A DNA stretch of 64,000 nt from Amycolatopsis rifamycinica (GCF_000695625.1 NZ_JMQI01000077.1:1-64000), one strand, 5' to 3'. Positions 48,712-57,074 are shown, numbered from the stretch's first letter. Program-made: numbers and translations. Notes: generated from the sequence alone by a model not told the origin.

Positions 48712-50019
48712 CTAGCGCCGCATGAACGGCGGGACGTCGACCTCGTCGTCCGACGGGTCGTCGTGCACCGGCATCGCGCGGCCGGGCAGGCTGCCCTGGG
48801 TCGCGTTGGAGCCGAGCGGCGAGTAGCCGCGCGAGCCGCCACCGGGCTGCGGGAGCCCGCCGGACGGCGGGTTGCCGGTGGCCGACGGCAGCGGCGAGTG
48901 CGGGCGCGGCGGCGCCACCGGGTAGCCGGAGCTGCCCGCGGACGGCACCGGGGTGGCGCCCGACGGCGGCGACTGCGGGTTCGAGACCTGCCCCGCCGAG
49001 GCCGAGGCCGTGGTGGACGACCCCCGCGAACCGGACCCGAAGGTCGACGGGTCCAGCTTCTTGTGCGTCGGCGCGCCGGCGTCGAAGCCGGCCGCGATCA
49101 CCGTGACGCGGACCTCGTCGCCGAGGGAGTCGTCGATGATCGTGCCGAAGATGATGTTCGCGTCCGGGTGCGCGGACTCCTGCACCAGCGACGCGGCCTC
49201 GTTGATCTCGAACAGGCCCAGGTCGGAGCCGCCCGCGATGGACAGCAGCGCGCCGTGGGCGCCGTCCATCGACGCTTCCAGCAGCGGCGAGTTGATCGCC
49301 TTCTCCGCGGCCTGGATGGCCCGGCCCTCGCCGCGCGCCGAGCCGATGCCCATCAGCGCGGAGCCCGCGCCGGACATCACGCTCTTGACGTCGGCGAAGT
49401 CGAGGTTGATCAGGCCCGGGGTGGTGATCAGGTCGGTGATGCCCTGGACACCGGAGAGCAGCACCTCGTCCGCCGAGCGGAACGCGTCCATCAGCGAGAC
49501 GCCGATGTCGCCGAGCTGCAGCAGCCGGTCGTTCGGGATCACGATGAGCGTGTCGCACTCGTTGCGCAGCGCCTGGATGCCCTCTTCGGCCTGCTTGCCG
49601 CGCCGCTTGCCCTCGAAGGTGAACGGCCGGGTCACGACGCCGATGGTGAGCGCGCCCAGCTTGCGGGCGATCTGCGCGACGACCGGCGCGCCGCCGGTCC
49701 CCGTGCCACCACCCTCGCCCGCGGTCACGAACACCATGTCGGCGCCCTTGATGACCTCTTCGATCTCTTCGCGGTGGTCTTCGGCGGCCTTCTGGCCGAC
49801 CTCGGGGGCGGCGCCCGCGCCGAGGCCGCGGGTCAGCTCGCGGCCGATGTCCAGCTTGACGTCGGCGTCGGACATGAGCAGTGCTTGCGCGTCGGTGTTC
49901 ACCGCGATGAACTCGACACCCTTGAGGCCGACCTCGATCATGCGGTTCACGGCGTTCACGCCGCCACCGCCGATGCCGACCACCTTGATCACCGCAAGGT
50001 AGTTGTGCGGGGGCGTCAT
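48712..50019 (-). CDS. ftsZ: Cell division protein FtsZ
   Basis: A 435-residue tubulin homologue forming the Z ring. Motifs: VVGIGGGGVNAVNRM, the tubulin signature FVTAGEGGGTGTGGAPVVA, and NLDFADVKSVMSGAGSALMG in the T7 loop. A Gly/Ser/Pro-rich linker leads to the C-terminal peptide DEVDVPPFMRR that binds SepF. AGGAAGG lies before the ATG. Upstream there is no ftsQ: the next gene is rskA of an unrelated sigma cluster (see findings). Confidence 0.96.
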   Translation of the reverse strand: MTPPHNYLAVIKVVGIGGGGVNAVNRMIEVGLKGVEFIAVNTDAQALLMSDADVKLDIGRELTRGLGAGAAPEVGQKAAEDHREEIEEVIKGADMVFVTAGEGGGTGTGGAPVVAQIARKLGALTIGVVTRPFTFEGKRRGKQAEEGIQALRNECDTLIVIPNDRLLQLGDIGVSLMDAFRSADEVLLSGVQGITDLITTPGLINLDFADVKSVMSGAGSALMGIGSARGEGRAIQAAEKAINSPLLEASMDGAHGALLSIAGGSDLGLFEINEAASLVQESAHPDANIIFGTIIDDSLGDEVRVTVIAAGFDAGAPTHKKLDPSTFGSGSRGSSTTASASAGQVSNPQSPPSGATPVPSAGSSGYPVAPPRPHSPLPSATGNPPSGGLPQPGGGSRGYSPLGSNATQGSLPGRAMPVHDDPSDDEVDVPPFMRR

Positions 50020-50262
50020 CGAAGTCCGCCTTCCTGATCGTTGTGCCCGTACAGCCCGTCGCCGGTGATCAAACCCTCAACCTCAACCCCAGATCGAGAG
50101 TTATGTCAACCGCCGACGTTAGGCAGGACGGTAGGCACCAGGCAGGCTCTAATCCAGTAGGCACGCCGTGTGTCGCAAAGGTGTTTTGCCACAACACGTT
50201 CGGGCGCGCAAGAGCGACGGGCCGCGAACACCGCCGCAACCCGGTCTGGTATGGCCGCCGGT
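50020..50262 (-). promoter_or_regulatory. ftsZ upstream region and rskA-ftsZ junction
   Basis: On the minus strand TTGACA (50109-50104) is a good -35; the following TAACTCTCGATCTGGGG and TTGAGGTTGAGGGTTTG resemble ftsZ leaders of related genera, though no clean -10 is seen. An imperfect hairpin (GTGTGTCGCAAA with TTTGCCACAACAC, about 50168-50198) may end the sigK-rskA transcript. No gene is supported here. Confidence 0.5.
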
Positions 50263-51033
50263 TCAAGCGGGCACGGGCATGCTCATCAGGACGTCCGTGG
50301 GCGTTCCGGTGGCCGATCCGCCCGCCGGCTCGACGCTCACCGCGACCTTGTCGGCGCCGCCGACGCCGTCCGCCACGACCAAGCCGCCCTGGTCCGCCGC
50401 CGCGATCACCCCGGCCGAGCGCGGCGCGTCCGCGCCGGTGATCAGCCAGGCTTCGTAGACCTTCCCGCCCGGCTGCGCCGGCAGGCCCGCGTCCATCACC
50501 ATCACCCGGTTCAGCGACCGCGACAGGACCACCGTGACACCGCCGCCGGTGGGCGCCTCGCCGTGCGCGGTCTTCGCGTCCGGGGCCGCGAGCAGGGCCG
50601 CCACCGGCGCGAACTGCTGTTTCGCCTGGTCGAGGCGGCTCTGCGCGGTCTGCAGCTCCTGCCGCTGGTTCAGCGCGATGCCGCCGAACACCCCGCCCGC
50701 GGCGAGCCCGACGACGGCGGCCGCGGCCGACACGAGCACTGCCCAGCGGGGCGCCCGCGCCGAGCGGCGGTGCCGCTCGGGTGCGCCGGGCCGGGTGCGC
50801 GGCGGCAGCTGGCGGGTGGCGTGCATGGCGGCCAGGACGCGGCCCTTGAACTCCGGCGGCGGCTCCTCGGCCATCGCCGCGCCCAGCCGGGCCGCGGTCG
50901 CGCGCAGTTCGGCGACCTCCTGGGCGCACGAGTCGCACTGTTCGAGGTGGCGGGCGAACTCCGCGCGCTCGACGTCGTTGACGGCGTCGAGCGCGAAGGC
51001 GCCGGCCAGGGTGTGCATCTCCGGCGTGCTCAA
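50263..51033 (-). CDS. rskA: Anti-sigma-K factor RskA
   Basis: A 256-residue membrane anti-sigma factor. The cytosolic N-terminus PEMHTLAGAFALDAVNDVER has the HxxxCxxC zinc site in HLEQCDSCAQEVAEL. One TM helix (AVLVSAAAAVVGLAAGGVFG) crosses to an external RskA domain (MVMDAGLPAQPGGKVYEAWL). It holds SigK inactive until cleaved. The start is TTG 51033, whose bases overlap the sigK stop (TTGA), giving the expected tight coupling; the resulting start aligns with homologues. Confidence 0.92.
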   Translation of the reverse strand: MSTPEMHTLAGAFALDAVNDVERAEFARHLEQCDSCAQEVAELRATAARLGAAMAEEPPPEFKGRVLAAMHATRQLPPRTRPGAPERHRRSARAPRWAVLVSAAAAVVGLAAGGVFGGIALNQRQELQTAQSRLDQAKQQFAPVAALLAAPDAKTAHGEAPTGGGVTVVLSRSLNRVMVMDAGLPAQPGGKVYEAWLITGADAPRSAGVIAAADQGGLVVADGVGGADKVAVSVEPAGGSATGTPTDVLMSMPVPA

Positions 51034-51635
51034 GCGGTCACCCCCAGGCAGTCACGCAGGCGGATCAGCCCGTCCCGCAGCCGCGTCTTGACGGTTCCTT
51101 GCGGCGTCGACAGCACTTCGGCCACCTCACGATACGTATAGCCCTGGTAGTAGGCGAGCAGCACGGACTCGCGCTGCAGTTCGGTCAGGAAGGACAGGCA
51201 CCGGCGCACCTGGGAGCGTTCGAGCCGCGCGGTGACGGACTCGGCGACCTCGTCGAACGGGCGGCCGCGGGCGGCTTCGAAGGTCGCCTTCTGCTCCCGT
51301 TCGGTGCTCGCGCGCGCCGAGCGGACGCGGTCGACCGCGCGGCGGTGCGCCAGCGTCATCGCCCAGTTCAGCGCCGAGCCCTTGTCCGGGGCATACCGCG
51401 TCGCGGTGCGCCACAGCTCGACGAGGACCTCCTGGGCGACCTCTTCGGACTGGGCCGCGTCGCGCACGATCCGCCGGACGAGCCCGTAGATCGGCCCGGC
51501 GAGCTGGTCGTAGAGCAGCTCGAAGGCGCGCTCGTCGCCCTTGGCGACGCGCACCATGAGTTCTTCCGCCGTCGGACCGGCCGGGGTCTCGGAGGGCACC
51601 GGCGCCATGTGGCGCGGGCGGGCCGGCTCATCCAT
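51030..51635 (-). CDS. sigK: ECF sigma factor SigK
   Basis: A 201-residue ECF sigma factor. Region 2 contains FELLYDQLAGPIYGLVRRIV and EEVAQEVLVELWRTATRYAP; region 4 contains ESVLLAYYQGYTYREVAEVL then TPQGTVKTRLRDGLIRLRD. The pairing with RskA and the neighbouring gene content identify it as SigK. The gene starts inside the end of the DUF1365 gene and overlaps rskA. Its probable targets are the divergent promoters at 53.6-53.7 kb. Confidence 0.92.
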   Translation of the reverse strand: MDEPARPRHMAPVPSETPAGPTAEELMVRVAKGDERAFELLYDQLAGPIYGLVRRIVRDAAQSEEVAQEVLVELWRTATRYAPDKGSALNWAMTLAHRRAVDRVRSARASTEREQKATFEAARGRPFDEVAESVTARLERSQVRRCLSFLTELQRESVLLAYYQGYTYREVAEVLSTPQGTVKTRLRDGLIRLRDCLGVTA

Positions 51636-52359
51636 GCAGCTGTCCTCCGGCGGTCTGCGGGGTGCGTGGCGCGACCGCGGCCTTCCGCAGCCACAGGGCG
51701 ACGCCGTGGCGGCGGATCAGCGCGGCCACCCGCTGCGGGAGCAGCGGCCGGGCCAGCACGAGCCGGGCCAGCCACCGCGGGTTCACCGGGCGGCGAACTC
51801 CCCGCAGCGTAGCGACCAGCGGCGTGGCCGTCCCGCGCCGCAGCGCCACGGTGAGGTCGAGCAGCGCTTCCGGGCGCGGCAGGCGCATCCGGTACTCGCC
51901 GTCCATCTCCTGGAACGGCGAGACGTAGAACTCCTTGGCCACGCGGGCGAGCCCGGCCTCGTCGGGGTGCAGCAGGTAGGCGTGGCGGCCGCCGTAGGTG
52001 TTGTGCACCTCGGCGACGACGCAGGCGAGCCTGCCGTCCGGGCCGTGGCACCAGTAGACGCTGATCGGGTTGAACACGTACCCGAGCACGCGGGCGGCGG
52101 CCAGCATGACGACCTGCCCGCCGCGCAGGTCGACCCCGCGCTCGGCGAGCCAGGCGTCCAGCTTCTCCCGGATGCCGCGCGGATCCGCGGCCGCGAAGTG
52201 GTCCCGGCGGTCGAACCGCGCGAACGGCCGCAGCCACCACGGCAGCCGCGGGAGGTCGGCCAGGTCCACCCGCCACAGGTACACGCGGTGGGCGAAGGCG
52301 TGCGGCGGGTCGATCCGCCGCACGTGCGCGACCGTGGCGTCGTAGAGGGCGTTCGTCAC
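51628..52359 (-). CDS. DUF1365 domain-containing protein
   Basis: A 243-residue protein of the DUF1365 family, usually adjacent to the FAD amine oxidase and cyclopropane synthase-like genes seen here. Conserved parts are FAHRVYLWRVDLADLPRLPW, RVLGYVFNPISVYWCHGPDG and EVHNTYGGRHAYLL. The corresponding mycobacterial gene lies in the Rv0444c-Rv0449c SigK locus. A role in fatty-acid or lipid modification is inferred from context. GTG 52359 overlaps the amine oxidase stop (GTGA); its own end overlaps the sigK start by eight bases. Confidence 0.88.
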   Translation of the reverse strand: MTNALYDATVAHVRRIDPPHAFAHRVYLWRVDLADLPRLPWWLRPFARFDRRDHFAAADPRGIREKLDAWLAERGVDLRGGQVVMLAAARVLGYVFNPISVYWCHGPDGRLACVVAEVHNTYGGRHAYLLHPDEAGLARVAKEFYVSPFQEMDGEYRMRLPRPEALLDLTVALRRGTATPLVATLRGVRRPVNPRWLARLVLARPLLPQRVAALIRRHGVALWLRKAAVAPRTPQTAGGQLHG

Positions 52360-53624
52360 CACGTCACCCCGAGGCTTTCCGCGGCGCGGGCGCCCGCGGC
52401 GCAGCCGTCTTCGTGGAAGCCCCAGCCGTGGTAGGCGCCCGCGTACGCGACGACGCCGTCGTTGAGCTCGGGCAGCCGCCGTTGCGCGGCAACGGATTCC
52501 GGCGTGTAGACCGGGTGCTCGTACCGCATCCGCGCGACGACGTGCTCCGGGCCGGGGCCGTCGCCGGGGTTGAGCGTGACGACGTAGCCGGTCGGCTCGT
52601 CGAGCCGCATCAGGCGGGTCATGTCGTAGCTGACCTGGACCGCGCCGGTGGGCGCGCCGCAGGCGGGCGCGCGGTAGTTCCAGCCGGCCCGGGCGCCGGG
52701 CGCCGCCGGGAGCACGCTCGTGTCGGTGTGCAGCCACGCCTCGTTCGCGGAGTACCGGAACGCGCCGAGCACCTCGCGCTCGGCGGCGGTCGGGTGGGCC
52801 AGCAGGGCGAGGGCCTGGTCGGCGTGGGTGGCGACGACGACCCGGTCGACGCGGTGCGGAGTGTCGGCGTCGTCGCGGATCTCCACGCCGCCGCCGGTCC
52901 GCAGCACCGACCGCACGGGGGTCGACAGGTGCACCGCCGTCAGCTGCTTCGCCGCGAGCTCGACGTACTCGCGCGAGCCGCCCACGACGGTCCGCCAGGC
53001 CGGCGAGTCCTGCACCGACAGCATGCCGTGGTTGCGGAGGAACTCGAACAGGTACCGCGCCGGGTACCGCAGGGTGTCGGTGCGGTCGGCCGACCAGACC
53101 GTCGACACCAGCGGCAGCATGAAGTGGTCGACGAAGTAGCGGGTGTAGCCGCCGATGGCGAGGAACGCGCCGAGCGTGACGTCGCCGGCGTCCTTCGCCG
53201 CCAGCAACCGTTTCGCGTGTCGGTGGAACCGCTTCACCTCGGCCAGCATCCGCAGGTAGCGGCCGCGGACGACGTTGCCGCGCTGGGCGAACAGCCCGCC
53301 AACGCCCTTGGCGCCGGCGTACTGCAGGCCGCAGCCGTCGCAGCGGATGCTCATCGACATCTCGGTGTCGCGGGTGTGCACCCCCAGCTCGCCGAACAGC
53401 TTGAGCAGGGTCGGGTAGGTGCGTTCGTTGTGGACGATGAAGCCGGAGTCCACGCCGACCGTGCCGCCGTGGGTGCTCGGCACGTCGTGCGTGTGCGCGT
53501 GCCCGCCCAGGCGGTCGTCGGCCTCGAACAGCAGCACTTCGTACTTGCGTTGCAGCAGGTAGGCCGCGGTCAGGCCGGCCACCCCGCTGCCGATGACGCC
53601 GATGCGTTCTCCCGTGATCTCCAC
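52356..53624 (-). CDS. FAD/NAD(P)-binding amine oxidase-like protein
   Basis: A 422-residue flavoprotein. The dinucleotide fold reads RIGVIGSGVAGLTAAYLLQR at the N-terminus, followed by the amine-oxidase patterns DRLGGHAHTHDVP and VDSGFIVHNERTYPTLLKLF. The C-terminal FAD segment contains GVVAYAGAYHGWGFHEDG. It is the counterpart of mycobacterial Rv0449c. Such proteins accompany cyclopropane-fatty-acid-type methyltransferases and may desaturate or reduce lipid intermediates. GTG 53624 is seven bases after a SigK-like -10, so it should be leaderless and SigK-dependent. Four genes from here to rskA overlap as an operon. Confidence 0.88.
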   Translation of the reverse strand: MEITGERIGVIGSGVAGLTAAYLLQRKYEVLLFEADDRLGGHAHTHDVPSTHGGTVGVDSGFIVHNERTYPTLLKLFGELGVHTRDTEMSMSIRCDGCGLQYAGAKGVGGLFAQRGNVVRGRYLRMLAEVKRFHRHAKRLLAAKDAGDVTLGAFLAIGGYTRYFVDHFMLPLVSTVWSADRTDTLRYPARYLFEFLRNHGMLSVQDSPAWRTVVGGSREYVELAAKQLTAVHLSTPVRSVLRTGGGVEIRDDADTPHRVDRVVVATHADQALALLAHPTAAEREVLGAFRYSANEAWLHTDTSVLPAAPGARAGWNYRAPACGAPTGAVQVSYDMTRLMRLDEPTGYVVTLNPGDGPGPEHVVARMRYEHPVYTPESVAAQRRLPELNDGVVAYAGAYHGWGFHEDGCAAGARAAESLGVTW

Positions 53625-53631
53625 ACCGGTC

Positions 53632-53658
53632 CTTCGGGACCGCGGCCCGGCCGGATTG
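53632..53658 (-). promoter_or_regulatory. SigK-type promoter for the amine oxidase operon
   Basis: CAATCC (53658-53653), a 15-base spacer and CCGAAG (53637-53632), with the GTG seven bases further. The known mycobacterial SigK consensus is close to CCATCC and CCGAAT. Confidence 0.55.
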
Positions 53659-53702
53659 CCGGAGGTTTCGTGGGCGCTCCGCCCCGGCTGGTCGTGGCCG
53701 AC

Positions 53703-53729
53703 CAATCCACCGGGGCGGGGAGAGCGAAT
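53703..53729 (+). promoter_or_regulatory. SigK-type promoter for the methyltransferase gene
   Basis: CAATCC (53703-53708), a 15-base spacer and GCGAAT (53724-53729), with ATG 53737 seven bases further. The geometry is identical to the divergent promoter at 53632-53658. Confidence 0.6.
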
Positions 53730-53736
53730 CCCGGGC

Positions 53737-54999
53737 ATGCCGCACACCACCGCGCACCGCCTTGCCTCCTTCGCCGGGAAACTCCTCGGCGGGCCCCTCC
53801 CCGTGGGCCTGCGGACCTGGGACGGCACCCGGGCCGGCGCCCGGGACGCCCCGATGGTCGTGCTCCGCAACCGCCGTGCCCTGCGCCGCCTGCTCTACGC
53901 GCCCGGCGAGCTGGGGCTCGCCCGCGCCTACGTCACCGGCGACCTCGACGTCGAAGGCGATCTCGCGGACGGCTTCCGCCGGATCTGGGCCCTCACCCGC
54001 TCAGGGGAGCTGAACCGGGTGAAACCGGGGCCGCGCGAGTGGGCCGAAGCCGTCCGGCTGGCCGCCCGGCTCGGCGTCGCCGGGCTGCCGCCGAAGCCGC
54101 CCGCCGAGGAGGCCCGGCTGTCCGGGAAGCTGCACAGCCTGCTGCGCGACCGCTCGGCCATCGCCCACCACTACGACCTGAGCAACGCCTTCTACCAGCT
54201 GCTGCTGGACGAGTCGATGGCGTACTCCTGCGCGTACTTCACCACCGAGTCGGCGAGCCTCGAGCAGGCGCAGCACGACAAGCTGGAGCTGATCTGCCGC
54301 AAGCTGGGACTGCGCCCGGGCATGCGGCTGCTGGACGTCGGCTGCGGCTGGGGCTCCCTGCTCGTCCACGCGGCCAAGCACCACGGCGTCGAGGCCGTCG
54401 GCATCACGCTCTCGGCCGAGCAGCTGCAGCACATCCGCGGCCGGCTCGCCCAGCACGACCTGGCCGACCGCGTCGAGGTGCGGCGCCAGGACTACCGGGA
54501 GCTGCCGGACGCGCCGTTCGACGCGGTCGCGTCGATCGAGATGGGCGAGCACGTCGGCGAAGTGAACTACCCGGCGTACGCGGCGACGCTGCACCGCATG
54601 GTGAAGCCGGGCGGGCGGGTGCTGCTCCAGCAGATGTCCCGCGGCGACGTGGCCCCGGGCGGTGGCGCGTTCATCGAGCGGTACATCGCCCCCGACATGA
54701 CGATGCGCCCGGTGGGGCGGACCATCGGCCACCTGGAGACCGCGGGGCTGGAGGTGCGGGACGTGCACGCGCTGCGCGAGCACTACGTCCGGACGGTCCG
54801 GGCCTGGGCCGCCACCCTGGAGCGGAACTGGGCCGACGTCGTCGCGCTCATCGGCGAGACGGGCGCGCGGGTCTGGCGGCTGTACCTGGTGGGCGGAGCG
54901 CTGGCGTTCGAGGAGAACCGGATGGGCGTGGACCAGATCCTGGCCGTGCGGCCCGACCGGCACGGTGGCTCCGGCATGCCCGCGACGCGGGAGTGGTGA
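53737..54999 (+). CDS. ufaA1: Cyclopropane-fatty-acyl-phospholipid synthase family methyltransferase
   Basis: A 420-residue SAM-dependent lipid methyltransferase, counterpart of mycobacterial UfaA1 (Rv0447c), reported to methylate oleate toward tuberculostearic-type branched acids. Seen: AIAHHYDLSNAFYQLLLDES then YSCAYFTTESASLEQAQHDK, the SAM loop LLDVGCGWGSLLVHAAKHHG, GITLSAEQLQHIRGRLAQHD, and EMGEHVGEVNYPAYAATLHR. The ATG lies seven bases after a SigK-like -10 with no ribosome site. The DUF1295 gene follows with nearly overlapping ends. Confidence 0.85.
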   Translation: MPHTTAHRLASFAGKLLGGPLPVGLRTWDGTRAGARDAPMVVLRNRRALRRLLYAPGELGLARAYVTGDLDVEGDLADGFRRIWALTRSGELNRVKPGPREWAEAVRLAARLGVAGLPPKPPAEEARLSGKLHSLLRDRSAIAHHYDLSNAFYQLLLDESMAYSCAYFTTESASLEQAQHDKLELICRKLGLRPGMRLLDVGCGWGSLLVHAAKHHGVEAVGITLSAEQLQHIRGRLAQHDLADRVEVRRQDYRELPDAPFDAVASIEMGEHVGEVNYPAYAATLHRMVKPGGRVLLQQMSRGDVAPGGGAFIERYIAPDMTMRPVGRTIGHLETAGLEVRDVHALREHYVRTVRAWAATLERNWADVVALIGETGARVWRLYLVGGALAFEENRMGVDQILAVRPDRHGGSGMPATREW

Positions 55000-55001
55000 C
55001 G

Positions 55002-55763
55002 GTGCCGCAGCTGCTCGTCACGGCCGCCGTCACGCTCGTGGCGGTCGCCGTGACCTTCGGGATCGCGCGGGCGCGCCGGCGGTACGACACGATCGACACG
55101 TTCTGGGGCCTCGGCTTCGCGCTCGTCGCGGTCACCGCGTTCCCCTTCGGCGACGGGCCGCTTCCGCTGCGGCTGGTGGTGGTCCTCCTGACGGTCGTCT
55201 GGGGCGTGCGCCTGGCGGTGCACCTGCACCTGCGCAACCACCGGCTGCCGGAGGACCCGCGGTACGCGCGGATGGGGCACGGGCCGCTGAAGATGTTCCT
55301 GCGCGTGTACCTGGTCCAAGCGCTGGTGCTGTACTTCGTGTCGCTGCCCGTGCAGTTCGCGGTGGACGGCACGGGGTTCGGCGTACTGGGCTGGCTCGGT
55401 GTGGTGGTCTGGCTGGTCGGGTTCGCGTTCGAGGCGATCGGCGACGAGCAACTGCGCCGGTTCAAGGCCGACCCGGCCCACCGCGGCCGCGTGCTGGACA
55501 CCGGGCTGTGGCGGTACACGCGGCACCCGAACTACTTCGGCGACGCGTGCGTGTGGTGGGGCCTCTACCTGCTGGCCTGTTCGACGTGGCCGGGCGCGGC
55601 GACCGTCCTCTCCCCCGTGGCGATGACGTTCACCCTGGTCCGCGGGACGGGGAAACCCATGCTGGAGAAGGGAATGGCCCGCACGCGCCCGGCGTACGCG
55701 CACTACGTCGAGCGGACCAGCGGCTTCTTCCCGCTGCCGCCGCGGCGCGTCACTCCCCGGTGA
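55002..55763 (+). CDS. DUF1295 / steroid 5-alpha-reductase-fold membrane protein
   Basis: A 253-residue integral membrane protein with about six TM helices (LLVTAAVTLVAVAVTFGIAR; LPLRLVVVLLTVVWGVRLAV; FLRVYLVQALVLYFVSLPVQ). The C-terminal motif GDEQLRRFKADPAHRGRVLD then GLWRYTRHPNYFGDACVWWG is the DUF1295/isoprenylcysteine methyltransferase-like NADPH-binding signature. Counterpart of Rv0446c in the SigK locus; likely reduces or modifies a lipid made by the methyltransferase. GTG 55002 has GGAG eight bases upstream; GTG 54996 overlapping the previous stop is possible. Its end overlaps the convergent DinB gene by 14 bp. Confidence 0.87.
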   Translation: MPQLLVTAAVTLVAVAVTFGIARARRRYDTIDTFWGLGFALVAVTAFPFGDGPLPLRLVVVLLTVVWGVRLAVHLHLRNHRLPEDPRYARMGHGPLKMFLRVYLVQALVLYFVSLPVQFAVDGTGFGVLGWLGVVVWLVGFAFEAIGDEQLRRFKADPAHRGRVLDTGLWRYTRHPNYFGDACVWWGLYLLACSTWPGAATVLSPVAMTFTLVRGTGKPMLEKGMARTRPAYAHYVERTSGFFPLPPRRVTPR

Positions 55764-56256
55764 GGCCGTCGGTCAGCTCGCGCAGCACGTCGAGGTGGCC
55801 GACGTGCCGGGCGGTCTCCTCGATCATGTGCGTGACGACCCAGCGGACGTTGAAGGTTTCGCCCTTGTGCGTCACCTGATCGTCGAGCCCGCGAGCGGCA
55901 GTGATCTCCCGGCTGCGGGCGCACTGCTTCTCGTAGTCCGCGAGAAGCCGCTCCACCGACGTCCCGGGCGGGACGCGGAATTCGGCGTCCGGATCCTGCT
56001 CGAGCTTCCGCTCCCAGGTGTCCTCTTCGCCGTCGACGACCACGCCGAACCAGAACCACTCGTTGAGCGTCAGGTGCGCGATCAGCCCGGCGACGGTCGT
56101 CAGCTCGCTCGGCAGGTGCACTCGGCGAGCCTGCTCGTCGGTGAGGCCGCCGGCCTTCCACGCGACGGTGGCGCGGTGGTAGTCGAGCAGGCTGGTGAGG
56201 ATTTCGCGCTCGCCGCCGGTGAGCGGGACCTTCGGGCGCCGCGGTCGTTCGGTCAT
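55750..56256 (-). CDS. DinB/DUF664-family protein
   Basis: A 168-residue four-helix-bundle protein of the DinB_2/DUF664 class: GGEREILTSLLDYHRATVAW, the first His ligand region TVAGLIAHLTLNEWFWFGVV, and the second VRWVVTHMIEETARHVGHLD, giving the usual three-histidine metal site. Related proteins include thiol-dependent transferases using mycothiol or bacillithiol. CACAGT seven bases before ATG 56256 could be a leaderless -10. The same frame stays open upstream into the membrane-protein gene, so a fusion reaching 56742 is formally possible. Confidence 0.82.
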   Translation of the reverse strand: MTERPRRPKVPLTGGEREILTSLLDYHRATVAWKAGGLTDEQARRVHLPSELTTVAGLIAHLTLNEWFWFGVVVDGEEDTWERKLEQDPDAEFRVPPGTSVERLLADYEKQCARSREITAARGLDDQVTHKGETFNVRWVVTHMIEETARHVGHLDVLRELTDGLTGE

Positions 56257-56742
56257 GACCGGGACTGTGCCAGAGGGGTCCGAGAAGTCGCCAGTGTCCG
56301 AGCCGGAGTACGGGTCGCCGACGACGATGGACTCGGCTCCGTGCCGCGCGGCACTCACGATGCCGGCCTGCGGTGCTCGGTGAACTCCTGAGACACTCAG
56401 TTCGCGGAGCGAGCCGAAAACGATGCCCTCCGAGACGGCGGGCAACGAGAACGTCGACCGCTCGAGGCCCGCACTCTTCTTGGCACGCAACCGACTCCGG
56501 AGTTCGGCGATCCGCGCCGGGACACCTTCGAACAGCGCCGTCTCCACCTGCGAGGCGACCCAGATCGGCCTTTTGACGTAGGGGACTTCGGGGAGCTCGG
56601 CAAGCAGTTCGCGCCGACGATCGTGCCCGCGCGGGTAACCGAGCAGGATGATCCGGAGGCAGAATCCAGGTGCGAAGCCGAACAACAAGATCGTCCCGAG
56701 AAGCTCCGGCCAGATCCGTGCGAGGTCGATGAGTTCGGACAT
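56257..56742 (-). pseudogene. Membrane protein of PadR pair, stop codon lost (relic or fusion)
   Basis: From ATG 56742, which overlaps the PadR stop (TGATG), the frame reads MSELIDLARIWPELLGTILL then FGFAPGFCLRIILLGYPRGH, a TM helix, and LLAELPEVPYVKRPIWVASQ. This start matches small membrane proteins that accompany PadR regulators in actinobacteria. After about residue 100 the sequence looks degraded and no stop occurs before the DinB ATG in the same frame. Codons are less GC-biased than in neighbours. Either a decayed gene or a recent fusion of 330 residues with DinB. Confidence 0.5.
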
Positions 56743-57053
56743 CAAGCGAACCGTCCGATCATCCCCGTGAACCGGGCGTCTCGCCGCGCGGCCTCGAGTA
56801 CGGCGCCGAGCTCCGCGCAGCCTTTCTCGGTCAGCTCGTAGTACCTCCTCGGAGGACGCTTCTTCCCGCGGACGGCAGCGGAGTCCTCCCAGCCGTCGGT
56901 CAGCCAACCTTCGTCGAGCATTCGCGCGAGCGTGGGGTACAGGACCCCGGAACGAACACCTGCGCGCTGCGACAAGTCGTATCCCCACTGCCGCGCCGTT
57001 GGCTGTTCCATCAGCGCGGCCGCCACTTGCACGAGCGAGTGCGTCTTCCGCAT
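56742..57053 (-). CDS. PadR-family transcriptional regulator
   Basis: A 103-residue winged-helix regulator of the short PadR type: ALMEQPTARQWGYDLSQRAG, GVLYPTLARMLDEGWLTDGW, and the wing RRYYELTEKGCAELGAVLEA. It starts 9 bases from a perfect palindrome CTACCTAGGTAG (57063-57074), its probable operator. It controls itself and the following membrane-protein gene. Codon use is slightly AT-richer than in the surroundings, as in the membrane gene, suggesting joint acquisition. Confidence 0.88.
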   Translation of the reverse strand: MRKTHSLVQVAAALMEQPTARQWGYDLSQRAGVRSGVLYPTLARMLDEGWLTDGWEDSAAVRGKKRPPRRYYELTEKGCAELGAVLEAARRDARFTGMIGRFA

Positions 57054-57062
57054 GAGTCTTAC

Positions 57063-57074
57063 CTACCTAGGTAG
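57063..57074. promoter_or_regulatory. PadR operator palindrome
   Basis: CTACCTAGGTAG is a perfect 12-bp palindrome just upstream of the PadR ATG; it overlaps the likely promoter. Confidence 0.6.

Noticed and set aside
48000..49000. Plus-strand open frames across pgeF and ftsZ
   Set aside because: They are antisense to clearly recognisable conserved genes and encode no known domain.
50040..50262. tRNA-like remnant or attachment site (GCAGGCTCTAATCCAGTAGGC)
   Set aside because: The segment lacks a T-loop consensus and no acceptor or D-arm partner could be folded; too weak to call.
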